The position numbers were made by a program, and so were the translations under genes. From Candidozyma auris (Eukaryota; Ascomycota; Pichiomycetes; Serinales; Metschnikowiaceae), in assembly GCF_003013715.1 (NCBI RefSeq), contig NC_072813.1, positions 310,001 through 374,000 of the forward strand: 64,000 bases of DNA, in the 5' to 3' direction. Shown here piece after piece: positions 17,827-27,427 of this stretch. Under the pieces are notes generated by a model. The model did no database searches and was not told the DNA's origin. It was given only the letters and a program-made list of their open reading frames with translations. How positions within the stretch are numbered: position 1 is the stretch's first letter; each line of letters starts with the position of its first letter.

Positions 17827-20800
17827 ATGAAATCTTTTGTTTGGCCACTTCTATTGGCCTTGGCTGCTGCCGCTGAAGGTCAGTCTTCGGGCAGAAACCC
17901 TGCCAGCCAGAGTGTTGGAACCAACAACAACAACAACGGCAACAACAACAATAACAATAATGGTAACAACAACGGCAACACCAACGGCAACAACTATTTC
18001 AACAACTACTGGAGCTCCATCCTCAACCAGGCCCAGGGAAACAAAGAGGCTGACAACAGCCCTCTGTCGACGGCAGGAACCTCGCCTACGGACACTGCTT
18101 CTCGGTCTTCTCCGGGTAGTCCCTTCCAGGACTGGACATCCATCGTACCCAACCCTTCAGCGTTTTTTGGAGCCCAAGCATCGCAGTCTTCTGGGACGCC
18201 ACAGACTCCTCAGACGTCGCTGACATCGCAGTCCTCTACTGCACCACAGACTCCTCAGACGTCGCTGACATCGCAGTCCTCTGCGGCACCACCAGCTCCT
18301 GGTACATCGCAGACCTCGCAGACTACTTCACCTACTCCTGCTACGTCGAGCTCATCATCCAGCCTGGCATCGGGACCTTTGTTTGCTCCAACCTCCGCTC
18401 TGTCCAGCGCCCCTGCGCCCGCTCCGTCTAGCAGCTCTTTAAGTACATCTACCCCCGGTACTTCCACCCCCGGTACTTCCACCCCCAGTACTTCTTCAAC
18501 AAAGACGTCTTCACCAGCCACCCCAACGACTGAGTCGTCCTCCAGCTCTGCCCCTCCAACTACGTCCACTCCCTCTTCGGCAGAGGCTTCGCCGCTGAGC
18601 TCCAGCTCTTCGTCATCGAGTCCATTCTCCACGTTGGCTCCCAGCGATGCAACTCTTTCCACAGAATCATCGACTCAATCGACAGAGTCCTTCACCCAGG
18701 CTGACGTTCTGTCGACCCTGTCATTGCTGTCGTCATCGCTGACATCACCCACGACAATTTCGCTGAGCTCTTCGATGAGCTCTTCGCTGAGCTCCTCGTC
18801 TTCGTCCCTTTCGAGCCTGAGCATAAGTACCTCTTCGTCCTCACCATCGAGCCTGAGTCTGAGCCTAAGCCTGAGCTCTCTGAAACTGGGCTGGTTGAAT
18901 GACATCTTGACGTCAGACTCCTCATCGCTGACTTCGTCAACTTCAACGCTTTCCCCAACGACATCGAGCCCACCGCCAACTCCGCTGTCGCTGTCCACTG
19001 AAATAGTGGCTACATCTCTGCCAAGTAGCCAATCTAGTCCCCTGTCTTCAACGCCGTCTAGTGGGGTAATTGACACTTCGTCGCCTCTTCCATCATCGGC
19101 GATGTCAACTGAAACATCTGGGTTGGATACAGAGGCCCCGCTGCCGCTGACGTCGTTATATCCTTCTATAGGGCCGACCTCGTCTACTGGCTCGTCTACT
19201 CAGTCTTTCGAGAATCCCATACTATCTGGGGGGTCGGACAGCACCTCATCTTCAACGCCAACATCGGAAAGCTCTAATGAACCGCCCTTAGGCAACCAGA
19301 TCCCTACTAGTGAACTGAGCTCGGGTGTGCCAACGTCATCAAGTGCAGACTTCTCTCCCGTGACTACGTCAAGCTCTACTTGGCTGTCATCCACTCCTAG
19401 TGAGACCACGAACGCTGCTATTACATCGCTGTTGACGTCTTCATCGTCAACTTTCGAGCTGTCGGAGAATGCCTTAACTTTGAGTTCAAGTACAGATGCG
19501 TCATCTCCGGTGCTGTCTAGTGAAACTTATGAGCCGGTAACACCTGACACCTCGTCATTTCCAGCTACGTCATCGGCGCCAGAAGTGAGCTCGAGCCCAG
19601 CATCGTCGTCCACTCCGTCTAATCCTGTCACTTCATCGACACCGGATGTCGGGTCTAGTCCAACGACATCGTCGACCCCATCTTCATCATCGACACCAGC
19701 GGTGATCTCGAGTCTAACGACTTCATCATCACTTCCCCCTACCGTCTCACAGCCCATTTCAAGTCCATCGACGACGCTGTCTTCGAGCTTCCCTGAGTCA
19801 ACTACGTCGTCGGACTCGGCTGTTACTCCAGCAGCCACCACTTCATCCTCGCTCGTGTCAGAACCGTCGACGCCCACTTCGAGTTACGCGGTCACCACTT
19901 CGAGTGCCTCCCTGCCTTCCGCGGAGTCCGTTTTACTGTCACCTTCGGAATATCTGTCTGTTTTGTCTTCTTCTAGTGAGACACCTTTGGCTTTGACGAC
20001 ATCTGGCTCTACGCCATCTGCTGTGCTGTCTGTCATCGAATCACAGCAAAGCAGCTTCACAAGCCAGGTTTCGCCCTCAAGTGTGGTGTCTCCATCTTCG
20101 GAGCTCGCACCACCAGTCGTCTCATCCACGGAAGCAGTCAGTCCATCTCTGGCGCCAACAGGATCTTCCACTTCTCAAGTCTTCTCAGGAGAACCCTATG
20201 TGCAAACATCGCCAGTGTCTCAGCAGCCAGTTGTTTCACTGCCAGTCACATCTCAGTCGCCAGCACCTACCAGTGCTACACAGACACCTGCAGCCCCATC
20301 TTCCCCGGAAATTACCGCATCTCCTCAGGAGCCAGCAACCCTGTCGACGAAGAACTGGTTGCCAACACAAATTGTCGTTGAGTCCAGTCACACTGAGGGT
20401 GATAGCTTTACTTCTGCCACCACTGCTCCTACTAAGACTTCTGGTTTGCCGGAGGCGATCACTCCAGCGGAGACTGCTTCTCCTGGTAAGGACTATGACC
20501 TCATTTACATTGGTTTCAAGGAAGGCTTGAACTATCCGTTTGTTGTCGAGAACTCATTGTCATCTGCCCAAATTTTTGAATACCTTCCTAGAGTATTGCA
20601 GTTCCCATTCGGTGACAAGGAAGAGTACAATGGCACCCTAGTGAGCAGATTGGTGCCATACCACGCTGAAGGTATTAACTATGTGATCACGGTCGCGGAA
20701 GTTTACTTCCCCCTGAATGCTGTCAAGGCCTTGTCCCTGCTCATTTTGGATGACAGCTCCAAGTTGTACAGAAATCCTGATCAGACTGAAGCTAAATTGG

Positions 20801-21174
20801 CTGCGCTTATAGACAAGAGAATTCCAATAGTGGGGTTGAACACCGGGCTGGGCTCTTCACTGGATAACTCAAACCAGAATAATGGTTCTTATGATTCATC
20901 AAACAGTCCTGTGAAGAAGAAGGGTACTATTGCTGGTGTGGCAACGGGTGCCGCTGTTGGTTCCATACTCTACATGTCTCTTATGGTGCTCTTATTCAAG
21001 AAGTACAAAAAGAAGAGAGCTCTTCAGCTTCCCTCCTCTGACAACGAGAGCTCCTTGGACTGGAGCTCCCATGGTGATTCCCATGGACAATCAAACACAA
21101 ACTCTACGGGTTCTACGCGCCCTGAGATTTCTGAGCCTGTGAATGCTTTCAACTCACTTGGCTGGTCATCATAG
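17827..21174 (+). CDS. MSB2: Signalling mucin MSB2, osmosensor of the filamentation/Cek1-type MAPK pathway
   Basis: A 1115-codon cell-surface mucin. Residues 1-19 are a signal peptide (MKSFVWPLLLALAAAAEGQ). An Asn-rich segment follows (about 35-62). A huge Ser/Thr/Pro tract of some 800 residues is the O-mannosylated, inhibitory mucin domain. Residues about 890-1002 are a folded extracellular domain with the Msb2/Hkr1-type pattern NYVITVAEVYFPLNAV, LYRNPDQTEAKLAALID and IPIVGLN. Residues 1033-1057 form the membrane span, followed by a basic stop (KKYKKKR) and a 58-residue cytosolic tail. Msb2 works with Sho1 and Cdc42 upstream of Ste11 and a Kss1/Cek1-type kinase; its ectodomain is shed on activation. 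Many leucine positions in the Ser tract are CTG and likely serine. HKR1 is the alternative but is usually longer with a larger tail. Confidence 0.88.
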   Translation: MKSFVWPLLLALAAAAEGQSSGRNPASQSVGTNNNNNGNNNNNNNGNNNGNTNGNNYFNNYWSSILNQAQGNKEADNSPLSTAGTSPTDTASRSSPGSPFQDWTSIVPNPSAFFGAQASQSSGTPQTPQTSLTSQSSTAPQTPQTSLTSQSSAAPPAPGTSQTSQTTSPTPATSSSSSSLASGPLFAPTSALSSAPAPAPSSSSLSTSTPGTSTPGTSTPSTSSTKTSSPATPTTESSSSSAPPTTSTPSSAEASPLSSSSSSSSPFSTLAPSDATLSTESSTQSTESFTQADVLSTLSLLSSSLTSPTTISLSSSMSSSLSSSSSSLSSLSISTSSSSPSSLSLSLSLSSLKLGWLNDILTSDSSSLTSSTSTLSPTTSSPPPTPLSLSTEIVATSLPSSQSSPLSSTPSSGVIDTSSPLPSSAMSTETSGLDTEAPLPLTSLYPSIGPTSSTGSSTQSFENPILSGGSDSTSSSTPTSESSNEPPLGNQIPTSELSSGVPTSSSADFSPVTTSSSTWLSSTPSETTNAAITSLLTSSSSTFELSENALTLSSSTDASSPVLSSETYEPVTPDTSSFPATSSAPEVSSSPASSSTPSNPVTSSTPDVGSSPTTSSTPSSSSTPAVISSLTTSSSLPPTVSQPISSPSTTLSSSFPESTTSSDSAVTPAATTSSSLVSEPSTPTSSYAVTTSSASLPSAESVLLSPSEYLSVLSSSSETPLALTTSGSTPSAVLSVIESQQSSFTSQVSPSSVVSPSSELAPPVVSSTEAVSPSLAPTGSSTSQVFSGEPYVQTSPVSQQPVVSLPVTSQSPAPTSATQTPAAPSSPEITASPQEPATLSTKNWLPTQIVVESSHTEGDSFTSATTAPTKTSGLPEAITPAETASPGKDYDLIYIGFKEGLNYPFVVENSLSSAQIFEYLPRVLQFPFGDKEEYNGTLVSRLVPYHAEGINYVITVAEVYFPLNAVKALSLLILDDSSKLYRNPDQTEAKLAALIDKRIPIVGLNTGLGSSLDNSNQNNGSYDSSNSPVKKKGTIAGVATGAAVGSILYMSLMVLLFKKYKKKRALQLPSSDNESSLDWSSHGDSHGQSNTNSTGSTRPEISEPVNAFNSLGWSS
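18199..18282 (+). repeat. Two-copy 45-bp tandem repeat in the MSB2 mucin tract
   Basis: A 39-bp core is identical at 18199-18237 and 18244-18282, with a period of 45 bp (15 codons, PQTPQT-type). It sits in frame, so copy-number change alters mucin length without breaking the frame. Confidence 0.85.
18451..18495 (+). repeat. Three-copy 15-bp tandem repeat in MSB2
   Basis: Units at 18451-18465 and 18466-18480 are identical, and 18481-18495 differs at two bases. They encode a TPGTS-type pentapeptide. Confidence 0.85.
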
Positions 21175-21378
21175 ACGATCTAATTGCATCGCATATTTGT
21201 CATTTGCGTGCTGGCTACAAAGTTTCTGTGAAATTAAAGCCGCTTCCACTCGCTACATCATACATTTTTCACTTTCGTTACTTCTTCTTGACATAAATAT
21301 TCATATTTTGTACGATCTTATGTTTTATACCAATTTTTTTGTTCCATATGTACTTCATCTTGTGAACCCTTTTAAACT

Positions 21379-23031
21379 TCACCGCTGAGTGAGAAATTTG
21401 TAGAGCTCCTCAACAACAACGTTTGAGTCTTCATCGAGAGTTTCTTGTAATTCGGCAGTCAACACATCTCTTTGTGAGAGATTGTTACTAATAAGGAAAT
21501 CGTACACAAAGTCCACCAACAATTCTTCTTTCACTCCCAAATACTCCTCAATCAAGTTCTCGATCTTTTCCTTCAATGCTAAAAGTTTATCTTTTGAAAG
21601 CTCCAGGACGATGATATGACCCAAATCTTTCACTTGTTGTGGTGAAGGCAGCTTCGCTTGGATATTCATCATTGATTCATCATGAGTCTCCAGCGACTCC
21701 ATCTCCGCGTCAGCAGCATCGAGTTCTTCCTCCTTCGATCTTTCGAGGTTTCTTACCCGTAGATATTCGGAATGATCGTTATAGTAAAGCTGTAAATGAG
21801 AGGAGAGAATGGGATTGACACGCGGGTTGTCGAAGTCAACAAATGACTTAAATTCCTCCAAGTAAGTGAGTTTGTTGTCCATTAACTCCAACTCATAGTT
21901 CTGTTCTGTCTCGAGCTGCAGAAGCAACGAAGTGATCTCGGTCTGTTCAAGACGCTTCATTTTCTTCAACGCTCGCTCATATGCTTCTTGCTCCTTTCTC
22001 GTTTCATCTTGATTCATCTTCTTAATGTATTCGTCATCAGCCATATCAAAGTCCAGTTGTTGTTCATCATCAACATCATCATCATCTGCGACATCCATAC
22101 CATCTTGATCCTGGGTATCTGTCGTAGAGCTAGGATCTTTGATGTCTTGAAATATGCTTGTAAGTGTTGCCTTGGCTTTCCGCCTCTCTATCTCCAACTC
22201 GTCCTTTCTTCTATTCCTTTCAATTGTCAAGACTCTCGTTCTAAACTTTATTATTTCCTTGACAATCTTGTCCCTTAATTCTAAAGGTATATCGACTAAA
22301 TCCGCGTTGTCGACAGTGTAAGTACTGTAGTGCTGCATAACCTCATCCAAATCTTCAGTTCCTGTTTTCTTCGAGCTCCTTCCGTGATTTGTCTTGTTGA
22401 CTATAACGCTAGAAACACTAGACACTGTTTGTCTGAGTAGGTCATCATCAACATCGACTGCCTTTCCTTCTAGATTCGCCGTAACTTCAACGCCAAAGGC
22501 ATCTTTAAATTGTGGAAGAACCCCACAGAACAGCTCTGCTAAATCTAGATTCGAAAAGCGTACGAATATATTACTGGACTCTCCGAAATCTCGTTCTGTC
22601 AACTCCGTCCATTTGAACTGACCTTTGACGGGCAATATAGACACAATATCTCTCAAAACTTTTTCCATTGCATTTCTTCGGAGTGCTGGGCAATTTTGAA
22701 GAATGACAGTCGCTTGTTGCTGCTGCCTATTCTGCGGTAGGAGATCAGCGAGCTCGACATATAGCTTAGTATTTGCCTCGATTTCAGCATCCACAGTGGC
22801 CAGATTGTTCGAAGAAACCTTTGCATGATTAGTTCCATTCAAATGACTGGCTGGCTTCTTAAGCCTTTGTTCTTGGAGGAACTTGTCCACATCCAATTCT
22901 CCAAAAACTGGTATTTCATATAGCGGTTCGATGTGGGTGTATTCTGGCTGAGTGTAGTTCTTCAACCTACTGATCACTTCCTGGTTCTGCTTAACATTCA
23001 CTGGATACGGTGACACTATTCGAAAATTCAT
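21379..23031 (-). CDS. SNU71: U1 snRNP protein SNU71 (RBM25-like, PWI domain)
   Basis: A 550-residue protein. The centre (LRDKIVKEIIKFRTRVLTIERNRRK...) is the basic helical region shared by yeast Snu71 and animal RBM25. It is followed by an acidic patch (DVADDDDVDDEQQLDFDMADD) and coiled coil. The C-terminal 90 residues (LKEKIENLIEEYLGVKEELLVDFVYDFL...) are PWI-like, a fold that binds nucleic acid or protein. Snu71 is a fungal U1 snRNP component that works with Prp40 and Luc7 in 5' splice-site recognition. It is somewhat shorter than S. cerevisiae Snu71 (620). It is divergent from PRP39, another U1 protein, over 324 bp, which invites co-regulation. Assignment rests on domain order and the conserved central helix. 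Confidence 0.82.
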   Translation of the reverse strand: MNFRIVSPYPVNVKQNQEVISRLKNYTQPEYTHIEPLYEIPVFGELDVDKFLQEQRLKKPASHLNGTNHAKVSSNNLATVDAEIEANTKLYVELADLLPQNRQQQQATVILQNCPALRRNAMEKVLRDIVSILPVKGQFKWTELTERDFGESSNIFVRFSNLDLAELFCGVLPQFKDAFGVEVTANLEGKAVDVDDDLLRQTVSSVSSVIVNKTNHGRSSKKTGTEDLDEVMQHYSTYTVDNADLVDIPLELRDKIVKEIIKFRTRVLTIERNRRKDELEIERRKAKATLTSIFQDIKDPSSTTDTQDQDGMDVADDDDVDDEQQLDFDMADDEYIKKMNQDETRKEQEAYERALKKMKRLEQTEITSLLLQLETEQNYELELMDNKLTYLEEFKSFVDFDNPRVNPILSSHLQLYYNDHSEYLRVRNLERSKEEELDAADAEMESLETHDESMMNIQAKLPSPQQVKDLGHIIVLELSKDKLLALKEKIENLIEEYLGVKEELLVDFVYDFLISNNLSQRDVLTAELQETLDEDSNVVVEELYKFLTQR

Positions 23032-23355
23032 GACGGTGGTGGTTCAGCACGTAAAAGGAAGAAAGAATAGTTACCAGAGTGATGTTGAACATATAGACAT
23101 ATGCACGCACCACATTGTGATAGTCATCTTAGCACAAATGGATATGAAAAATAAACAAAAAAAGATGAAAAAGCTTGAGAACTACAGTCGTTTAGATCGA
23201 TAAAGTCATTGGCTTTTTCTCCAATGATGCCTTCCAATTCTAGATTACCTCGACCTAGTAGTTTAAAAGTGCTGCCGAAATGGTTGCAAACTATACTGTA
23301 TTGGCGCGAACAGAAGACATCTGAATGTAATCCAGCACAGCAAGAGTTTCTCATC
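23032..23355. promoter_or_regulatory. Shared divergent promoter, SNU71/PRP39
   Basis: 324 bp lie between the SNU71 and PRP39 start codons. Two in-frame upstream ATGs (23224 and 23227) precede the chosen PRP39 start with no stop between, so the 5' boundary of PRP39 is uncertain. Confidence 0.65.
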
Positions 23356-25515
23356 ATGCCAGACATTCCTGAGATCCCGAATGATTTAAAAAGTGAACTC
23401 GGATCAGAAACCTTGGCCACAGAATCTAGGCTGGATGATTTTCTGTCAAGGCCAAAGTCGAGGGATTCTTGGAGAGGGCCTTCTAGCCATGGGCCTCAGG
23501 ACATCAACAACATCGATGAGTGGGACAAATGCATAAGAGACGCAGAGGAAGCCTGGAAAGCTTTCGAGGGCCCTGAGGATCAGAAAGTTAAGCTAGCCGC
23601 TACAGCATTGCACTTGTACAAGTTGCTTCTAGCGCGTTTTCCTTTTCTTACTGAACTGTGGAGACGTTTCCTGATATTCACTTACAAGGTAAGTGGGCTA
23701 CGAGATTCAATAGCGGTTTTTCGATTGGCAACAGAAGAATTCTCGCAGAGTGTGAGTCTATGGGTAGAATATCTTGAAGCTCTTCTAAGTGCTGGCGAAG
23801 AGTACGCAGATGCTCATGGCATCGACAAGGAGTTTATCAGGGCTGAACGTTGCATAGGGCATAACTTTAACTCAGATCCGTTTTGGGACTTGTATATTAG
23901 CCACACCTCCAAGAAGGATGACCCAAAGCATCTACTAGACTTATATTTGACCCTTATTCGCATTCCCTTATATCAGTATGCTCGCTACTACAATCAGTTC
24001 ACGGAGATGAATAAGGTGTTTGACGTATCTGAGATAATTACCGATGAGGTTCAGCTCAATGAACGACTCAAAGCGTTCGGGAAAAAATCTGCCTCCGAAT
24101 TGTCAGCCTTGGAGAAGCAACAAATCATCGATAACTATACGAATAGCATATTTACAGAAACTCAACGACAAGTGAATGAGAAATGGAAATTTGAGTCAGC
24201 ATTAAACGTTCAAGACTTCTATCCTTCGTTAGCGTCTGAGATTGCCGAGCCATGGCTCACTTATCTTGATCATGAAGTGAACATTTTGAAGAGTTTGGTT
24301 GACGGAGAGCGAAAGGGACATCATTGTCGCATTGTCAAAAATCTATTCGAACGTTCTATAGTGCCAAACTGCTTCAGCAAGAGAATTTGGTCGAGGTATG
24401 TGGAGTTTGCGCAATCCTATTTAGAGTTCGAGGAAACAAAAGCTATCTACGACAAAGCTGTTTTTAAATTTGTTCCCCTTGACGAACCTGAGATCAGAAT
24501 GAAGTACAAGAGCTTCTTAATGGACCATGGCAAGTTCGACACATGCAACGAATATATATTTGATCTTTTGAAGATATATTCGGGGTCCACGGGCTCCCAT
24601 ATCTATGCGAAGAACGCATACGTCTATTCTTTGCGACTCCTAATGGAACTTTGGACAGAGAGCGTAGACCACAAATCACTAGAGTCGGCACTCGAGTCTA
24701 TAGTCTTTGGATATTTCGATAAGGTCGACAGATACAGAAAGTCAACATCACCTGCTGAAACCCAAAACGATGTGAAAGCCAAATACGATCTAAAGCAGGT
24801 CTTCATAACCCTTCTTGCCAAATTGGTCAATGATGATGGTATGTCCGTAGTGACAGTTGCCTACCTCAAATTACTTGAGGCAGCGGGAGATGCAGTCAAG
24901 ATCAGAACATTTTTCAACAAGTATGCCCAGGAATTCGTCTTTTCTTATTCAGTACAGTTCTGGAAATTTTTTGTCGAGTTTGAGGGCTATAATCAGGTCA
25001 ACTTGATCAATTTAAGAAGTATTATTAACTACATCAAGGAAAGGTCATCTCTCCCCCAGAGAGCCGTTGAGGCATTTCTTGACATTTATCATGAAGTTAT
25101 TTGCGATAACTTGAAAATGGCAATGATCCTTAAGGGCCCCAATAATGAAGACCTACATGACACATTAATTTACCACGATTTAGAGAAATCTCATGGCGTT
25201 TTCGGGAATGCAAGTGCGGCAAGACGAATGGCGAACAACAACTCATACATCCGTGATTTGGAGGCGCAGAGGTCCGCAAAGAACAATTCAAGCCACTACT
25301 CACCATCAAATTTCAATAGAGAGCAAGAGTATCGCAGATTTGCAAAGAGACATGTCATTCACCCTGGCATTTTTCAGGATATACCAGAAAAGATCTCGCC
25401 TACAGAAGACGAAAAATTTATATCACTCTTGGATGACAATGCGAAAATTCCTCCTCCACCCAAATACAAAAATGTTGACAAAGCATTCGGTCCCGTGAAG
25501 TATCCAGAAGAGTAA
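23356..25515 (+). CDS. PRP39: U1 snRNP protein PRP39 (HAT repeats)
   Basis: A 719-residue protein from the ATG at 23356 (MPDIPEIPND), resembling the start of S. cerevisiae Prp39 (MPDETNF). It is built of HAT half-a-tetratricopeptide repeats with spaced W/Y/E residues, for example LWRRFLIFTYKVSGLRDSIA and IWSRYVEFAQSYLEFEE. Two stretches match Prp39 well: SDPFWDLYISH...IRIPLYQYARYY and TQRQVNEKWKFESAL. Prp39 forms a dimer, with Prp42 or itself, that scaffolds U1 snRNP and bridges to U1C. PRP42 is the alternative paralogue. The frame is open to an ATG at 23224, which would add 44 residues. The stop is one base from that of the convergent RAD7. Confidence 0.87.
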   Translation: MPDIPEIPNDLKSELGSETLATESRLDDFLSRPKSRDSWRGPSSHGPQDINNIDEWDKCIRDAEEAWKAFEGPEDQKVKLAATALHLYKLLLARFPFLTELWRRFLIFTYKVSGLRDSIAVFRLATEEFSQSVSLWVEYLEALLSAGEEYADAHGIDKEFIRAERCIGHNFNSDPFWDLYISHTSKKDDPKHLLDLYLTLIRIPLYQYARYYNQFTEMNKVFDVSEIITDEVQLNERLKAFGKKSASELSALEKQQIIDNYTNSIFTETQRQVNEKWKFESALNVQDFYPSLASEIAEPWLTYLDHEVNILKSLVDGERKGHHCRIVKNLFERSIVPNCFSKRIWSRYVEFAQSYLEFEETKAIYDKAVFKFVPLDEPEIRMKYKSFLMDHGKFDTCNEYIFDLLKIYSGSTGSHIYAKNAYVYSLRLLMELWTESVDHKSLESALESIVFGYFDKVDRYRKSTSPAETQNDVKAKYDLKQVFITLLAKLVNDDGMSVVTVAYLKLLEAAGDAVKIRTFFNKYAQEFVFSYSVQFWKFFVEFEGYNQVNLINLRSIINYIKERSSLPQRAVEAFLDIYHEVICDNLKMAMILKGPNNEDLHDTLIYHDLEKSHGVFGNASAARRMANNNSYIRDLEAQRSAKNNSSHYSPSNFNREQEYRRFAKRHVIHPGIFQDIPEKISPTEDEKFISLLDDNAKIPPPPKYKNVDKAFGPVKYPEE

Positions 25516-25516
25516 A

Positions 25517-27427
25517 CTATGCCAAATCTCCTTGTCGTCCAATCACCAATAAGTCTGTTCTGACTTTGGCCTTGACAGTACACTTATTGTCGCCAAACAC
25601 TTCAAGGATGGTGAGTTTTGGACAGCACTCACTGAATTTGCTCGCAACTTCATCATCAAAGCTTCTAACAAAACCGACATCCAATCTCGTCAATAAGGGA
25701 AGATGAATATAACGGTAGTAGTGCTGTTTCTCTCCTTCACTTTCAACGTTATCGTTCACGCCGTCCTCGATTGCTTGCTTGAGAAGACGCTTAGTTTTTG
25801 ACTCATCCTTTGTCATGATCTGTACTAAGAAATCTTTCGACAATAGATCCAACGAGTTCAAAGATAGATCCACTAGAGTTTGCGAGGAGTGGCCAAGCAA
25901 CTTGTAAATAGCATCATCACCAAGCCCTCGACATTTTGTCAAGTCGACCGTGACTAACCCACCACTATTTATAATGGCAAATTCCTTGAAGCCCTCAACA
26001 AATTCCTCAGTAGTTAGCAAGTCAAGCCCCCTCATGGAAAGATGCTCCAATCTTGGACAAAACTTCGCAACACCTTCCTTGAAAAATTCATCAGTAAGGT
26101 TGCTACACCCATCGACGTTGAGATAAGTAAGGGACTCTCCAGTGATGGCTACAATATGAATCATGAGTTCGTCAGTGATGATTTCAGGCTTATGAGGATA
26201 TGATATCTCAAGTTCAGTCAACTTTGCTGCAGTGATGTAGTGAGGGATAAGCTCATAAATTGCTGTACTGTCGAGCCCATCGAGCCTCAGAAGCTTGAGC
26301 AGGGTGAGATGTGGTCCCCTTTTTTCCATGAGCGAAAGAAAGGCGTCGCTACCAAATCTATGGGTGTTTCGAATTTCAAACTGGGTGATTTCGGTTTCAG
26401 CCTGCTCGAAGAAATCCTGCCACATGGGGTTACTGATCAAGAACGGACCATCCAAACTTAATTTTGTCAAACTGTTGAGCTTGTCCTTAAAGTAAACCAA
26501 ATTGTCATTATGAAGCTGACCACACATGAACAACGTCAAGGATTGTAATTGAGCACAGTAGGCAGCAATTTGATTGAAAGAGTGAGAACTGACGTTTGAG
26601 CAGTCCCAGAATTCCAACTCCCTTAAGTCTGGATTCAAAAAAAGTGAGATGGTCGAATCATCTAAAGAGCGATTCTTTGATAGAATTCTCAGGATTTTGT
26701 TCATATTCGATTGCCCGATATCACCTAGAGCCTCTACATCATTGATGTTCTGTGTGATAACTTTAATGCAAATATCCTGTAATTTGGGTATCCTGACTGT
26801 CTTTTTATCAAGAAGCGCAGCGGCTAGCTTCTTTCTCTTCTTACGAGCATTAAGCTCGTTTCTTCTCGCATTCTTTTCACGCTTCTTGAGCTCTTCATTG
26901 CAATCATCACACAAATATCCTTTCAAATCGTCCACATAACGCGAGTAAACAGACAATGTAAACGGGTTTCCACACTCGGCACACATATCTTCCTCTCCAT
27001 ACTTTTTCAGATTGTCCTCAACATCGTCATCAAGATCATAATCATCGTCATTTTCGGAGGCGTAATCGTCGCTGGAACTGCTATCACTTCCACTATCGGG
27101 ATCACCTCTAGCATCTCCATTCCTGATTCTTTTAGAGGCACGTCTTTTTTGTCTGCCTGCCTCGCGTATCTGTCTTTCCTCTTCATCAAGAGGCGCGTTT
27201 CTTCTTGAATTCTGAGGCGTGCCCGATCTACTTCTTCTGGGAGTCGAAGACAGCCTTCTTGGCGACTCAGCGGGTGAAGAAGTGACTTCTTCTGTACCAG
27301 AATTGTTTTCGTCTCTTTGACGATTTTGCCGCTGCCTGAAGGCGTCTGTAATACCCTCCACTCTAAGAAACTCGGTAAGAGCCGAGTTCGGCCCGCGAAC
27401 ACCTGAAGGACGAGCCTTGCGTACCAT
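25517..27427 (-). CDS. RAD7: Nucleotide-excision-repair protein RAD7
   Basis: A 636-residue protein. The N-terminus has the Rad7 signature GVRGPNSALTEFLRVEGI. A Ser/Arg-rich then acidic linker follows (DSGSDSSSSDDYASENDDDY). Next comes a four-cysteine zinc motif, C149-x2-C152 and C173-x2-C176, followed by a basic stretch (KKREKNARRNELNARKKRKK). From about residue 230 to the end there are leucine-rich repeats of the cysteine-containing type (LRELEFWDCSNVSSHSF, LTYLNVDGCSNLTDEFF). Rad7 acts with Rad16 and Abf1 in global genome repair and with Elc1/Cul3 as a ubiquitin ligase. The length is near the family norm (565). The stop TAG is one base from the PRP39 stop, so the two 3' untranslated regions must overlap. 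Confidence 0.94.
   Translation of the reverse strand: MVRKARPSGVRGPNSALTEFLRVEGITDAFRQRQNRQRDENNSGTEEVTSSPAESPRRLSSTPRRSRSGTPQNSRRNAPLDEEERQIREAGRQKRRASKRIRNGDARGDPDSGSDSSSSDDYASENDDDYDLDDDVEDNLKKYGEEDMCAECGNPFTLSVYSRYVDDLKGYLCDDCNEELKKREKNARRNELNARKKRKKLAAALLDKKTVRIPKLQDICIKVITQNINDVEALGDIGQSNMNKILRILSKNRSLDDSTISLFLNPDLRELEFWDCSNVSSHSFNQIAAYCAQLQSLTLFMCGQLHNDNLVYFKDKLNSLTKLSLDGPFLISNPMWQDFFEQAETEITQFEIRNTHRFGSDAFLSLMEKRGPHLTLLKLLRLDGLDSTAIYELIPHYITAAKLTELEISYPHKPEIITDELMIHIVAITGESLTYLNVDGCSNLTDEFFKEGVAKFCPRLEHLSMRGLDLLTTEEFVEGFKEFAIINSGGLVTVDLTKCRGLGDDAIYKLLGHSSQTLVDLSLNSLDLLSKDFLVQIMTKDESKTKRLLKQAIEDGVNDNVESEGEKQHYYRYIHLPLLTRLDVGFVRSFDDEVASKFSECCPKLTILEVFGDNKCTVKAKVRTDLLVIGRQGDLA

Noticed and set aside
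18255..20171. Minus-strand Val/Asp/Glu-rich frames
   Set aside because: They are mirrors of the Ser/Thr codons of MSB2; no domain or start context.
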